Assembly: GCA_903825575.1 (NCBI GenBank)
Contig: CAIKAW010000006.1
Coordinates: 1-34,167 of the forward strand
DNA: 34,167 bases
From: an uncultured bacterium
GTDB lineage: Bacteria; Actinomycetota; Actinomycetes; S36-B12; CAIKAW01
Direction: 5' to 3'
Below, in pieces: positions 14,505 to 22,715 of this stretch. The number at the start of each line of letters is the position of its first letter. Positions within the stretch are counted from its first letter, which is position 1. The notes below the pieces were generated by a model. It saw only the letters and a list, made by a program, of their open reading frames with translations, did not search any database and was not told the DNA's origin. The translations under genes were made by a program, and so were the position numbers.

Positions 14505-14593
14505 TTCCGGCCCTTCCTCGGGTGAGGTCCAGTGTCGGCCTCAACGTCAATCTAGGAAGATCCGCACAGTTCAGGTAGGGCCATTGGTCGCGG

Positions 14594-15328
14594 TCAAAGG
14601 CCTAGCACGTTGATGGCGGTTTCCCAATTGGCGACAATCGCCTGTTGGGCCGCGCGCAGGGTTGTTCGGCCTCCGCAAACTGCGTATTTAAGCGAGTTCT
14701 CGACCTTGTCCTTGGCGTTGATGTAGAAACCGCCCGAGCCGCCGATATTCGGTTCTGGCCAAAGGTTGTAGGTGCTGGACGACCCACCGAGTTCTAGCGG
14801 AATCAGGTGGTCGTACTCGAGCGCTGATGCTGGCAGATTCGTGTTGTACTCCAACATCGACTCCCGCTTGGCCTTTCCAGTCATCGACGATGGTGGCCGG
14901 ACTGTCTTTGTGTACCCGGATTTGCAGATGGTCGATCCCAACGTCGAATCGTTGACCGTGGAGTCGATGGCCCCGGGCGTGCAGCGCGGGTCAGGCAAGT
15001 ACTGGCCGTCAGACAACTTGCGGTAGTGGCAGTAGCCAACCGCGAACGTTGGGCCATCCAGGCCCGCGGCCGTCCAGGCAGGGCCGGCCGTCGCCATGAT
15101 TAGGCCAGCGGCTGGGCCGATCGTCGCCGACGGTTTTGGGGTGGGTTTGGCGCTGGGTTTCGTGGTTGGTTTTGGCGTCGATTTCGGTGTGGCTGCGGTG
15201 GGGGTCGGCGTAGTCGTCTGAGGCAGTCCTAACGAGGCGCTGGGGGTAACCCCGACATCCGCCGGAGAGGCGCACGCAGCCAAGAGCATGGCTATAGCCG
15301 CAACCTCAACAAGCGATCTTGTTCGCAC
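14594..15328 (-). CDS. Lipoprotein with HNH-nuclease-like C-terminal domain
   Basis: 244 residues. Lipobox LAAC with Cys19 shows it is lipid-anchored outside the membrane. Residues 37-69 are a Pro/Thr/Lys-repeat linker (TPKPT, KPTPKPS). The C-terminal domain has DPRCTPGAIDSTV, the STICKSGYTKTVRPP segment and then EYDHLIPLELGGSSSTYNLW (171-190), which resembles the DH...LGG...N pattern of HNH/beta-beta-alpha-metal domains, and finally KDKVENSL. Similar exported proteins are common in actinomycetes but uncharacterised. The start GTG 15328 is fixed by the lipobox distance and by TACGCT 6 bases upstream. Whether it cuts DNA is unknown. Confidence 0.75.
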   Translation of the reverse strand: MRTRSLVEVAAIAMLLAACASPADVGVTPSASLGLPQTTTPTPTAATPKSTPKPTTKPSAKPTPKPSATIGPAAGLIMATAGPAWTAAGLDGPTFAVGYCHYRKLSDGQYLPDPRCTPGAIDSTVNDSTLGSTICKSGYTKTVRPPSSMTGKAKRESMLEYNTNLPASALEYDHLIPLELGGSSSTYNLWPEPNIGGSGGFYINAKDKVENSLKYAVCGGRTTLRAAQQAIVANWETAINVLGL

Positions 15329-15334
15329 CCAACG

Positions 15335-15340
15335 AGCGTA
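15335..15340 (-). promoter_or_regulatory. Putative -10 element of a leaderless promoter (lipoprotein)
   Basis: On the minus strand TACGCT lies exactly 6 nt before GTG 15328, with no Shine-Dalgarno between. The same hexamer and spacing occur before the methyltransferase gene at 10671. Confidence 0.45.
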
Positions 15341-15357
15341 TCGGTCCGGCCAGACAA

Positions 15358-16410
15358 TCAGGTGAGATCAGCCGAGCGTTTGCGGCGACGCACACCAAGT
15401 GCGCTCATTGCCAACAAAACTAGGCCTGCGACTAGGAAACCAAGCACTGGCTGGGCGGATCCTCCGACAAGTTGGAACATGAAGTACGTAAGTGTCGCAA
15501 TCGCGAACACTAGCCACGGCCACAAAGACATTCGCAGGTACCGCCATAGCCCGAAGGCAGCGAGTGCGCCCATCAGTGCCAGGCCTTCGACGCGAGTTCC
15601 GGAGCCACTCAGGTAGCCAATGCCAGCGATAAATGAAAGGCCGAGACCTAGGACCGTCGCCAGTTGTTGCTGTTTGAGCATCCGGGACACGCCCAGTGCC
15701 CAAAGCAAGCCCACGGCGCACAGGAGTAGCGGGAAGATTAGGTCGTACGTTGTTGCTGGCGGAACATTGTTCATCGGTCCGGTATTGACGTAGATGTCCT
15801 TGGGCTTGAATTTGTCGCTGATCGCGAACACCAGCATTACGGTCCAGCCAAAGGCACCGATCTCGGACAAGGCGCTGGTGACGTAGCGATCAGCCAGCAC
15901 GACAGTGACCAGCCCGACGACGCCGATAATCAAGCGGCGGTCAGAACTAAGTGCCGTACCGAAGAATGGGTAAGTAGACGCCGCTGAGATTGCCACGCTC
16001 GAGCCCACCAGTAACGTGCTAATGACACGCCGACGTGGGCTGGCATCCGGCGCAAGCACCGCGACGCGGCCGCCGGAAGTTGTCCGAACCAATCCGATCC
16101 CGACTCCTGCGGCGACGGCAGCGACGATGAGCAGGAGCGCCAACTGCCCACCACGGGCTAACTGCCCCCAGGACTGAGCGATGAGCACGAACAGTGCCAC
16201 CCCTACAAACGCTCCACCCACATATGCCGACGCCTCGATGAGGCGATCGCGCAGCGGTCGGGCGAAATGGGCAGGTGCGGCCGCCGCCGGATCGTCCGGC
16301 GGGATTGTCTCCTGAGCGAGAGCAGTCCACACGGCATTGGCTTGTTCCTGAGTCAGCGTCCCAGAGGTGACCAGTTGGTGAAGCGCGGCGATCTGCGTCG
16401 AGTTGAGCAT
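15358..16410 (-). CDS. DUF2157-like multi-pass membrane protein
   Basis: 350 residues. A short cytoplasmic N-terminal helical segment (QLVTSGTLTQEQANAVWTAL), like the leading region of DUF2157 proteins, precedes about eight to ten hydrophobic segments, starting with ASAYVGGAFVGVALFVLIA. The C-terminus is basic (GVRRRKRSA). Function unknown in the family. The gene has an unusually strong ribosome-binding site: AGGAGGTGATC, 11 bases complementary to the 16S rRNA 3' end, 7 bases from ATG 16410. It stands divergent from the DUF5302 gene. Confidence 0.7.
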   Translation of the reverse strand: MLNSTQIAALHQLVTSGTLTQEQANAVWTALAQETIPPDDPAAAAPAHFARPLRDRLIEASAYVGGAFVGVALFVLIAQSWGQLARGGQLALLLIVAAVAAGVGIGLVRTTSGGRVAVLAPDASPRRRVISTLLVGSSVAISAASTYPFFGTALSSDRRLIIGVVGLVTVVLADRYVTSALSEIGAFGWTVMLVFAISDKFKPKDIYVNTGPMNNVPPATTYDLIFPLLLCAVGLLWALGVSRMLKQQQLATVLGLGLSFIAGIGYLSGSGTRVEGLALMGALAAFGLWRYLRMSLWPWLVFAIATLTYFMFQLVGGSAQPVLGFLVAGLVLLAMSALGVRRRKRSADLT

Positions 16411-16412
16411 GT

Positions 16413-16423
16413 GATCACCTCCT
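16413..16423 (-). promoter_or_regulatory. Near-perfect Shine-Dalgarno sequence
   Basis: On the minus strand AGGAGGTGATC is complementary over 11 bases to the conserved 3' end of 16S rRNA, the AGGAGG core ending 7 bases before ATG 16410. It fixes the start and is stronger than any other site in the window. Confidence 0.8.
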
Positions 16424-16486
16424 AGCCTCAGCGTAGGGGTCGGCGGGTGTCACAGTGGCCATTCCAGTGTGAGCCTACGAGCCAAG

Positions 16487-16492
16487 TAGAGT
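16487..16492 (+). promoter_or_regulatory. Putative -10 element of a leaderless promoter (DUF5302)
   Basis: TAGAGT ends 7 nt before ATG 16500. The G-run between them is too close to the start codon to act as a Shine-Dalgarno, so a leaderless message is likely. Confidence 0.4.
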
Positions 16493-16499
16493 CGGGGGC

Positions 16500-16685
16500 A
16501 TGACAACCAAGCCAGCACCTGACAAGGGCGACGACGACATGCGTCGAAAGTTTCTTGAGGCGCTCGAAGCCAAGAAGGCCGGACATGGCTCCGGCGGATC
16601 CGGCAAGGGTGGGGATGCCAAGGCATCCGGGGCGACAGCAAACACAACCTCGCAACGGATGTTCCGCCGCAAATCCGGCGGCTGA
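16500..16685 (+). CDS. DUF5302 family small protein
   Basis: 61 residues, charged and probably disordered. The helix DDDMRRKFLEALEAKKA (11-27), a Gly/Ser/Lys-rich middle and the end SQRMFRRKSGG match the DUF5302 family, which is restricted to actinomycetes and has no known function. It is first of a pair with the PLP decarboxylase gene, which starts 30 bases later. The start follows a TAGAGT element. Confidence 0.85.
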   Translation: MTTKPAPDKGDDDMRRKFLEALEAKKAGHGSGGSGKGGDAKASGATANTTSQRMFRRKSGG

Positions 16686-16715
16686 ACGCTCGCGCCCGTC
16701 GACTTGGGGGAGCCG

Positions 16716-18071
16716 ATGACCAGTCGGATGCACGAGCACGACCCGCAACTGACGTCGCTCGTCTTTGACTACCTGCAGCGTCGTTTGGCAATGGATCCGG
16801 TTCCGTTGGACCGGCCGGGGGATGCAGCTGAGATTCAGGCGGCCCTCTCCGGGTTGATCACCCCCGGGGGCCGCGGCGCACCGGCGGCACTTTCGGTCTA
16901 TTCCGAAACCATCGCCAAAAGCGTCCTCTCGGCCGATCACCCAAAGTTCTGGGCCTTCATTCCGGCAGCGCCGACGAAGGCTTCGCTGCTGTTCGACATG
17001 GTCGTCTCCTGCGCCTCGATACAAGGGATTTCGTGGCTTGAGGCAGCCGGCGCGGTGGCGGCTGAGAATCAGGTGCTTCGTTGGATTGCTGACTCGGCGG
17101 GGTTGCCTGAAGGCGCCGGTGGCACCTTTGTGTCTGGCGGGTCGGCCGCAAACCTCTCAGCCTTGGTGGTGGCAAGAGACACGGCTCGGCGAAAGCGTGC
17201 ACCGGGTGCCAAGCTGCGAATAGCCGTGTCCGATCAAGCACACTCGTCTATTCGCAACACCGCCAACATCATTGGCGTCGAACTGTTTGTGGTCCCAACC
17301 CAGGATCACGTGCTGACTGCCGCAGCACTGCGTCTAGCGATTGATGCTGACCCCACGGGTGCAGCCGAAGCCTTCGCAGTTGTAGGCACTTGCGGTACCA
17401 CCAACGCCGGGATCATCGATGACCTCTCAGGGATCGCCGAAGTTGCTCGAGAACGCGACTGGTGGTTTCACGTTGATGGCGCCTACGGAGGGGCGGGTCT
17501 GCTTGCGCCAAGTGTGCGTGGACTCTATGCCGGGATTGAGCACGCAGATTCGTTCATTGTGGATCCGCACAAGTGGCTTTTCGCTCCGTTCGACTGCGCA
17601 GCACTGATCTATCGCCAACCTGCATTGGCACGCGCGGTGCACACTCAGGATGCGTCGTACCTCGATGCGATTCACGACTCTGAGGAATGGAATCCAACCG
17701 ACTATGCGTACCACCTCACTCGGCGTGCCCGCGGCTTGCCGCTGTGGTTTTCGTTGGTTGTGCACGGCACCGACGCATACACCGAAGCAGTCGAATCGTC
17801 GCTGACGTTGGCACGCGAGACTGCGAAGTTGATTGCAGCAACACCAGGCTTGAAGTTGCTGCGCCAACCAACTCTGTCAGTCGTCTTGTGGCAGCGCGAT
17901 GGTTGGTCGGCTGTGGATTACAACGAATGGTCCCATCGCATTCTTGCCGATCAGGTGGCATTCGTGACACCCACGCAGTGGGCTGGTCAGACTGTTGGCC
18001 GGTTCGCATTCCTACACCCGAAGACGACTATCGCTGATGTCCGTGAGGTGCTTGCAACTCTGCAAAGCTAG
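16716..18071 (+). CDS. PLP-dependent group II amino-acid decarboxylase
   Basis: 451 residues from ATG 16716. It belongs to the aromatic-L-amino-acid/2,4-diaminobutyrate/glutamate decarboxylase group, which removes the carboxylate of an L-amino acid as CO2. Seen: TFVSGGSAANLSALVVARD, the PLP phosphate-binding region; HVDGAYGGAGL with the Asp that pairs with the cofactor pyridine; and VDPHKWLF with the Schiff-base Lys286. The substrate cannot be fixed from sequence; an aromatic or diamino acid is likeliest. GGGGGAG upstream supports ATG 16716 over TTG 16704. The stop overlaps the convergent exchanger gene by 3-4 bases (CTAG). Confidence 0.9.
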   Translation: MTSRMHEHDPQLTSLVFDYLQRRLAMDPVPLDRPGDAAEIQAALSGLITPGGRGAPAALSVYSETIAKSVLSADHPKFWAFIPAAPTKASLLFDMVVSCASIQGISWLEAAGAVAAENQVLRWIADSAGLPEGAGGTFVSGGSAANLSALVVARDTARRKRAPGAKLRIAVSDQAHSSIRNTANIIGVELFVVPTQDHVLTAAALRLAIDADPTGAAEAFAVVGTCGTTNAGIIDDLSGIAEVARERDWWFHVDGAYGGAGLLAPSVRGLYAGIEHADSFIVDPHKWLFAPFDCAALIYRQPALARAVHTQDASYLDAIHDSEEWNPTDYAYHLTRRARGLPLWFSLVVHGTDAYTEAVESSLTLARETAKLIAATPGLKLLRQPTLSVVLWQRDGWSAVDYNEWSHRILADQVAFVTPTQWAGQTVGRFAFLHPKTTIADVREVLATLQS

Positions 18072-19081
18072 GTGCCGAGTTGGACCAAGATCACGACGAA
18101 AGTCAAGTACCCAGCGATCCCTGCGATCGCCGCGCTGCGACCTATCCCTCGGGATAACCACGCGATCGCTAATACCGGGACTGCCGAAGCCAGATACCAC
18201 CAGGCCACTGCAATGCCGCCGGCGCCAACGGTGCCTAGGCCTATCAGCGCTGCTGGCAGCAAAAAGCCCACCACCGTATTGATGGCATTGCTGTTCATCG
18301 CCTCACTCAGAGTGGCTGCACCGCGGCCCCGGCGCGCGAGGTAGATGGCGGCAACAGTGTTGGGCAAGGTAGTAACTGCCGCGAGAATGACGCCTCCGAC
18401 AATCACATCAGGAATGCGCAATCGCATTCCGACTCTGGAGATACTTGATTCCATTGCTACCGCCGCGGTAATAACCACGGCTAATGAAATGGCTGCGACG
18501 AGTCCGTCCCGCCACGTGCCTGGCTCAGGATGAATCGCTTCGGAAAGTTCAATTTCCTCCTCGCCCAGAGTGTCGGTGAGTGCTTTGCGTTGCCGGCGAG
18601 GGATCGGCAAGCGCTCGCGCAGTCGCGGCGGCAACGCGGAGGCGACTACGTATGGGATGAACACCACCAACGCCAGCGCCAGCCCCCACCTTGGCGACGT
18701 TCCACCGGTTACGGTCGCCACGGTGGCCGCGGCGAGCCAGCAGGCGATGAATCCTTCTAGTGCAACTACTCGACGATCGAGCTGGATCCGACCGGCCAGG
18801 AGCGCACCAAGGCCCAATAGAACCAACAGGTTGAACACATTTGCGCCGAGGATGACGCCGATGCCGATGTCGTGGCGGCCTTGAGACAGGGCCGTGAACG
18901 CCGAAGTGATCTCCGGTCCGTCGGCGGCCATGGCGGCCACAAGCCCCAACGTGGCCTCTGTGAATCCCAAGCGGGCGCCCACGCGTTCAAGCCGACTGAT
19001 CAACAAGGTGCTAGCCCCGAGCGCAATGCCCGTCGCAAGAAGGAACTCGACGACAAGTCCAGCCGTTGAATTCACCTGCAC
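18068..19081 (-). CDS. Sodium/calcium exchanger (CaCA) family membrane protein
   Basis: 337 residues with about ten hydrophobic segments in two halves. The alpha-repeats that form the ion path are visible: AAMAADGPEITSAFTALS in the first half and VILAAVTTLPNTVAAIYLA in the second, where the usual PE signature is replaced by PN. An acidic loop (LGEEEIELSEAIHPEPG) lies between the halves, as in other exchangers. It probably exchanges Ca2+ or another cation for Na+ or H+. GTG 19081 is used; GTG 19075 has the better AGGGAG spacing. Confidence 0.82.
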   Translation of the reverse strand: MQVNSTAGLVVEFLLATGIALGASTLLISRLERVGARLGFTEATLGLVAAMAADGPEITSAFTALSQGRHDIGIGVILGANVFNLLVLLGLGALLAGRIQLDRRVVALEGFIACWLAAATVATVTGGTSPRWGLALALVVFIPYVVASALPPRLRERLPIPRRQRKALTDTLGEEEIELSEAIHPEPGTWRDGLVAAISLAVVITAAVAMESSISRVGMRLRIPDVIVGGVILAAVTTLPNTVAAIYLARRGRGAATLSEAMNSNAINTVVGFLLPAALIGLGTVGAGGIAVAWWYLASAVPVLAIAWLSRGIGRSAAIAGIAGYLTFVVILVQLGT

Positions 19082-19149
19082 TCCCTAAGGTCAGTGTTCA
19101 GGTAGGACCCTATCGGCGCGGTAGGAAGGCTCCGAGGCAGAATCAACTC

Positions 19150-19815
19150 ATGCAGGTAGACATTTGGTCTGACGTCGTATGCCCGTGGTGCTACATCGGC
19201 AAGCGCCGATTTGAAAGTGCTCTGGCCGAGTTCGAAGGCCGCGACGACGTGCGGGTTGTTTGGCACTCGTTCGAACTCGATCCCAGTGCCCCCAGGCGCC
19301 GAGAGCAACCGACTATTGAGTACCTCGCCTCCAAATACGGCATGCCACTTGCACAGGCGCAGCAGATGGAGGACAACGTCACCTCCGTAGCGAGCGCCGA
19401 AGGGCTCACCTACGACTTAGCCAATACAAAGTCGGGTAACAGTTTCGATGCTCACCGACTGATCCACTTTGCAGCGGCCAACGGCAAGCAAGATGAAATG
19501 AAGGAACGCCTACTGGCGGCCTATTTCACCGAAGGTAAAGCTATTTCGGATGCTGCGACATTGGTCGAACTAGCCGAGCAGGTGGGTCTTGACCGCGACG
19601 AAGCCGTGGCTGTTTTGGGATCCGATGCTTTCGCAGCCGAGGTTCGAGGGGACGAAGGGACAGCGCAACAACTTGGGATCAGCGGGGTTCCGTTCTTTGT
19701 CTTTGAGCAGAAGTACGGGGTTTCAGGAGCGCAATCAAGTGAGGTCTTCGCGCGGGTCCTTGCCCAAGTTGCTGATGACGCGATGGCCGTCGCCAGTTCA
19801 CCACCGACGCACTAG
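19150..19815 (+). CDS. DsbA family oxidoreductase, FrnE-like
   Basis: 221 residues from ATG 19150. The thioredoxin-fold motif CPWC occurs at residues 11-14 directly after the first strand (DIWSDVVCPWCYIGKRRF); an all-helical insert follows, and the fold ends with the cis-Pro segment ISGVPFFVFEQKYGVSGAQ. FrnE-type DsbA proteins are cytoplasmic dithiol oxidoreductases or isomerases; there is no signal peptide here. Longer upstream starts (19066) are rejected because they add residues before the fold. It overlaps the convergent PAC2 gene by 4 bases. Confidence 0.92.
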   Translation: MQVDIWSDVVCPWCYIGKRRFESALAEFEGRDDVRVVWHSFELDPSAPRRREQPTIEYLASKYGMPLAQAQQMEDNVTSVASAEGLTYDLANTKSGNSFDAHRLIHFAAANGKQDEMKERLLAAYFTEGKAISDAATLVELAEQVGLDRDEAVAVLGSDAFAAEVRGDEGTAQQLGISGVPFFVFEQKYGVSGAQSSEVFARVLAQVADDAMAVASSPPTH

Positions 19816-20720
19816 TTTTCGTCGCGCCCCTGTTTGTCGAGGTCAGCTAGGAACTGTTCGACCTGAGCTGCAATCTCATCGGCGCTCGGTAGTGGCGCTC
19901 CATCAGGGTTCTCGTCAACAGCCGTGGCAACGTAGGTGTCATATTGCTGCTCTAAGGCTCGGACAGCATCGTCGTTGTCGGAAGAGCCGGAGACCTGCGC
20001 GCTAATTTCGGCATCGGTGCGATCAGCTGACTCAAGTAGATCGCCGAGCGGCAACACCAAGCCGGTCTGAGCGCTTACGGCTTCGATAAGAGCCACGGCT
20101 CCTCGCGGGTAATCCACACCTGTCAGGTAGTGCGGGATGTGCGCCACAAAGCCCATTGCGCTTTGTCCGGCAGTACCCAAACTCAACTCCAACAGCCCTG
20201 CGACGTGTCCGGGCACTTCAAGGTTGCCGACCCACGTGCGATGGACGCCAAGTAGCGATGGATCAGAAGAGTGTGTTGTGAGCCCCACGGGCCTGGTGTG
20301 CGGCGCCGGCCACGGAACCGCATGCATTCCGACCGTAAGTTTCACACCGAACCGGCGAACCAACTCTTCGACAGCCGCAGCAAATCCTTGCCAGGCGAAG
20401 TCAGGTTCCGGCCCAGCTAGTAGCAAGAAGCGAACACCCGTTTGGTCGCGAATCTCCGACAACGTCAACTCGGGCAGATCAATTTGGCCGTAGTGATCGT
20501 TTAGGAAGGTCATGCGCGGACGTCTGGCTCGGTAGTCGTATAGCGCATCAACGTCGAACTTTACGAGGACCCGGGTCTCTAGCAAAGAGGTCAATTGGCC
20601 GACGGCTAGTCGTCCGGAGGAACCGGCGTCCAGAAAGCCCGCGAGGCTGTGGATCAGCACCGGAGAGCCGAAATCAGTCTCGTCGGTCAGCAATTGATAA
20701 AGCTCAGAAGGCTCGCGCAC
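19812..20720 (-). CDS. PAC2 family protein (proteasome assembly chaperone-like)
   Basis: 302 residues. The PAC2 fold is indicated by PVLIHSLAGFLDAGSSGRLA at the N-terminus, VRFLLLAGPEPDFAWQGFAAAV in the middle and VGFVAHIPHYLTGVDYPRGAVALIEAV later. The C-terminal 60 residues are acidic and helical (PSADEIAAQVEQFLADL). In actinomycetes PAC2 proteins are widely conserved and of unclear function; a role in proteasome assembly is inferred only by homology to eukaryotic PAC2. The start GTG 20720 follows TAACCT by 6 bases, so it is probably leaderless. Confidence 0.92.
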   Translation of the reverse strand: MREPSELYQLLTDETDFGSPVLIHSLAGFLDAGSSGRLAVGQLTSLLETRVLVKFDVDALYDYRARRPRMTFLNDHYGQIDLPELTLSEIRDQTGVRFLLLAGPEPDFAWQGFAAAVEELVRRFGVKLTVGMHAVPWPAPHTRPVGLTTHSSDPSLLGVHRTWVGNLEVPGHVAGLLELSLGTAGQSAMGFVAHIPHYLTGVDYPRGAVALIEAVSAQTGLVLPLGDLLESADRTDAEISAQVSGSSDNDDAVRALEQQYDTYVATAVDENPDGAPLPSADEIAAQVEQFLADLDKQGRDEN

Positions 20721-20726
20721 AGGTCA

Positions 20727-20732
20727 AGGTTA
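20727..20732 (-). promoter_or_regulatory. Putative -10 element of a leaderless promoter (PAC2 gene)
   Basis: On the minus strand TAACCT lies exactly 6 nt before GTG 20720. No Shine-Dalgarno or convincing -35 hexamer is present. TAACCT at the same spacing also precedes the gene at 28796. Confidence 0.45.
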
Positions 20733-20763
20733 CGACACGGACGGCAGGGACTGGCAGCCATTA

Positions 20764-20785
20764 CCGCCTAGGCGGCCTTTAGGCC
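20764..20785 (-). terminator. Palindromes after the VOC gene, possible terminator
   Basis: CCGCCTAGGCGG (20764-20775) and GGCC-TTTA-GGCC (20774-20785) are adjacent palindromes in the 69-base gap between the VOC stop and the PAC2 gene. They could end the VOC transcript. No T-tract follows. Confidence 0.4.
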
Positions 20786-20789
20786 TGGC

Positions 20790-21428
20790 CTAGTCGAGCC
20801 GGACGCTGCCCTTCGGGGTGGCAAAGTGGATCGCAACGATCCCCGGGTCTTCGCCTTCGACCCAATCAACCTCAATGCCATCAAGTGGGTGCTCACGGGG
20901 GACACCAAGGTAGGTCGAGACGCGGTCTTCGTCGCCACAGATCTCGAGCCGCTCAATTCGCAGGTCACTTTCGGCACCAAACGCAGGATGCAGTTCTGGC
21001 GCGCCGAGCCACTGGACGAAGAACGGCAGTTGTGGGTCGGCAATCAATTCGTTGACACCGATTTGACGCCACTCCAAATCCACGCCGTCGGGGCGCCGGC
21101 GGTGCCCTGGCACCGATGATCGGCCGAGGCGAGTTTCAATACTTGCGATGTCGTCAACAGCGACTGCCCAACCGAGCCAGCCGCCGCCCGCCTCAGCTCG
21201 CGCCTTGACTGCCTTGCCGAACGGAGCGGCGTCCGATGCCGGGTGGTCAAGTGCGGCAACGACTTCTAAATAGGTTCCGCCACCGAGTGCCAGGACGAAG
21301 TTGCGGGTGCCAAAGCGCGGGTGCAATCCACCGTCGCGAAAGCCGTAGCCCAGCGCCGAACCGATGCGTTGAACTTCGTCCGCCAGATGCTCAGGAGCCG
21401 CGGCGTAGGACAGGTGATCGAGGCGCAT
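20790..21428 (-). CDS. VOC-family glyoxalase-like protein
   Basis: 212 residues from ATG 21428. The first half opens MRLDHLSYAA and HPRFGTRNFVLALGGGTYLEVVAAL, the strand order of the glyoxalase-like domain PF13468, with His5 and the Glu of YLEVVA as likely metal ligands. The second half is a diverged repeat ending GIVAIHFATPKGSVRL. The family has unknown substrates. The start is uncertain: an in-frame TTG at 21452 adds eight residues, but the domain begins at MRLDH. It lies 45 bases downstream of the exchanger gene on the same strand. Confidence 0.78.
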   Translation of the reverse strand: MRLDHLSYAAAPEHLADEVQRIGSALGYGFRDGGLHPRFGTRNFVLALGGGTYLEVVAALDHPASDAAPFGKAVKARAEAGGGWLGWAVAVDDIASIETRLGRSSVPGHRRRPDGVDLEWRQIGVNELIADPQLPFFVQWLGAPELHPAFGAESDLRIERLEICGDEDRVSTYLGVPREHPLDGIEVDWVEGEDPGIVAIHFATPKGSVRLD

Positions 21429-21473
21429 GCCGTCATGGTGCCGCAGGTCCAATCCGGACTCGCAGCCGGGGTC

Positions 21474-22715
21474 CTACGGACGCGACCGGCGTCCGGTTCC
21501 CAACGCGGCGAGGGTGGCCGGCAGGTAGCGTCTATTGACGTAGGCGGCGACCAGCGCAAGCGCGACATACACAACTGACAACTCATACCGAGCCGAACCA
21601 GCTGTGATTAGAAACTGTGAAAGGAACAGGCAAAGGAGCAACGCCGCAGCCCAGCGTGGGATGCGAAGCGGCAACAACAACATCACGCCAAGGGCCGTCT
21701 GCGCGAGAGTGAGCGTAACTTCAGCGGACTGGCGCGCATCCAGTGGTAATCCGATCAATCCGCCTCCGCCGATGGCATACATCAAAGGCAGGCCTCCGAC
21801 TAGCAACATCCACTGGTTCACTTTGCTCGAAAGTAAAGTTCCCATTGCTTTGCCCGAACTTCCGCGGAGTGCAAACAACACCGCGACGATAAATTCGGGT
21901 GCTTCTGAGGCAAGTGGGGCTACCCATTGCACTAACAAAAACCGGTCAATTCCTAGGCTTTCGCCGGTGGCGACCAACGCATTGGCAAATGGAGCGGCTG
22001 CCGTGAGCACTAGGCCGGCAGCAACTAGGAACATCGCCCCAACAGCGCTGCGACGTTGTCTGGTGGGCAAGCCTCCAATCAGAGCTGGGGTTCCAATCAG
22101 CTCCGGTTCCACGATGTCGGCCGAGCCGTGGCGGCGCAGGTACAGCGCATACAGACCGAACAGCAACAGCCCAAGTACCAGGTAGATCTGACCGGTCAAG
22201 GGAGCGATCACGATTACCAGGCTGGCAAGAAGCAGGGCGCCGAGTTCAACTCTCGCGCTGGGTTCCAGAGGAAGAGCCCGTGGTCGAACTTCGCCCGGTT
22301 TCGCTCGACGCCAACGGCTAAGGGCAATCAGGACGACAAGCGGCCACCCGATACCAAGCAGGAGCCGATTCGATCCGGTCATGTTGGCCGCTGCGTAAGA
22401 CCGATACGTCGGATCATGACCGCCGCGGTAGGCGAAGTACGCGTCGACTGCGTACTCGGGCAGCACCGCCACGAAAGCCAACAGCGCGATCGCTAGGCCG
22501 CCGGACATGTCGTGTTCAGCGGCTTCGGCTGCCCAGGCTAGGAGCAGCGACGCGCCAACGATCGCCGCGCCGTAGATGATCGCCGACACAAGGGGACTGG
22601 GCGCGAATCCGCCGACGCGACAGGTGACAGCCGGGACGCCGACTAGTACTGCGAGGCTGATCCGCGCCCAACTGGCACGGGCAGTGGGCAGGTGCGGACT
22701 CGTGAGACTGCTCAC
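21474..22715 (-). CDS. Sodium:calcium exchanger family membrane protein (second copy)
   Basis: 413 residues from GTG 22715. About ten hydrophobic segments. The two alpha-repeats are HDMSGGLAIALLAFVAVLPE near residue 75 and VQWVAPLASEAPEFIVAVLF near residue 285, both with the PE signature, and each is followed by a segment that fits helix 3/8 (ANMTGSNRLLLGIGWPLV and GTLLSSKVNQWMLLVGG). It likely exchanges Ca2+ for Na+ or H+. GTG 22715 overlaps the stop of the upstream plsC gene (GTGA), so it is preferred to the longer frame at 22745. It is not closely similar to the exchanger at 18068. Confidence 0.82.
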   Translation of the reverse strand: MSSLTSPHLPTARASWARISLAVLVGVPAVTCRVGGFAPSPLVSAIIYGAAIVGASLLLAWAAEAAEHDMSGGLAIALLAFVAVLPEYAVDAYFAYRGGHDPTYRSYAAANMTGSNRLLLGIGWPLVVLIALSRWRRAKPGEVRPRALPLEPSARVELGALLLASLVIVIAPLTGQIYLVLGLLLFGLYALYLRRHGSADIVEPELIGTPALIGGLPTRQRRSAVGAMFLVAAGLVLTAAAPFANALVATGESLGIDRFLLVQWVAPLASEAPEFIVAVLFALRGSSGKAMGTLLSSKVNQWMLLVGGLPLMYAIGGGGLIGLPLDARQSAEVTLTLAQTALGVMLLLPLRIPRWAAALLLCLFLSQFLITAGSARYELSVVYVALALVAAYVNRRYLPATLAALGTGRRSRP

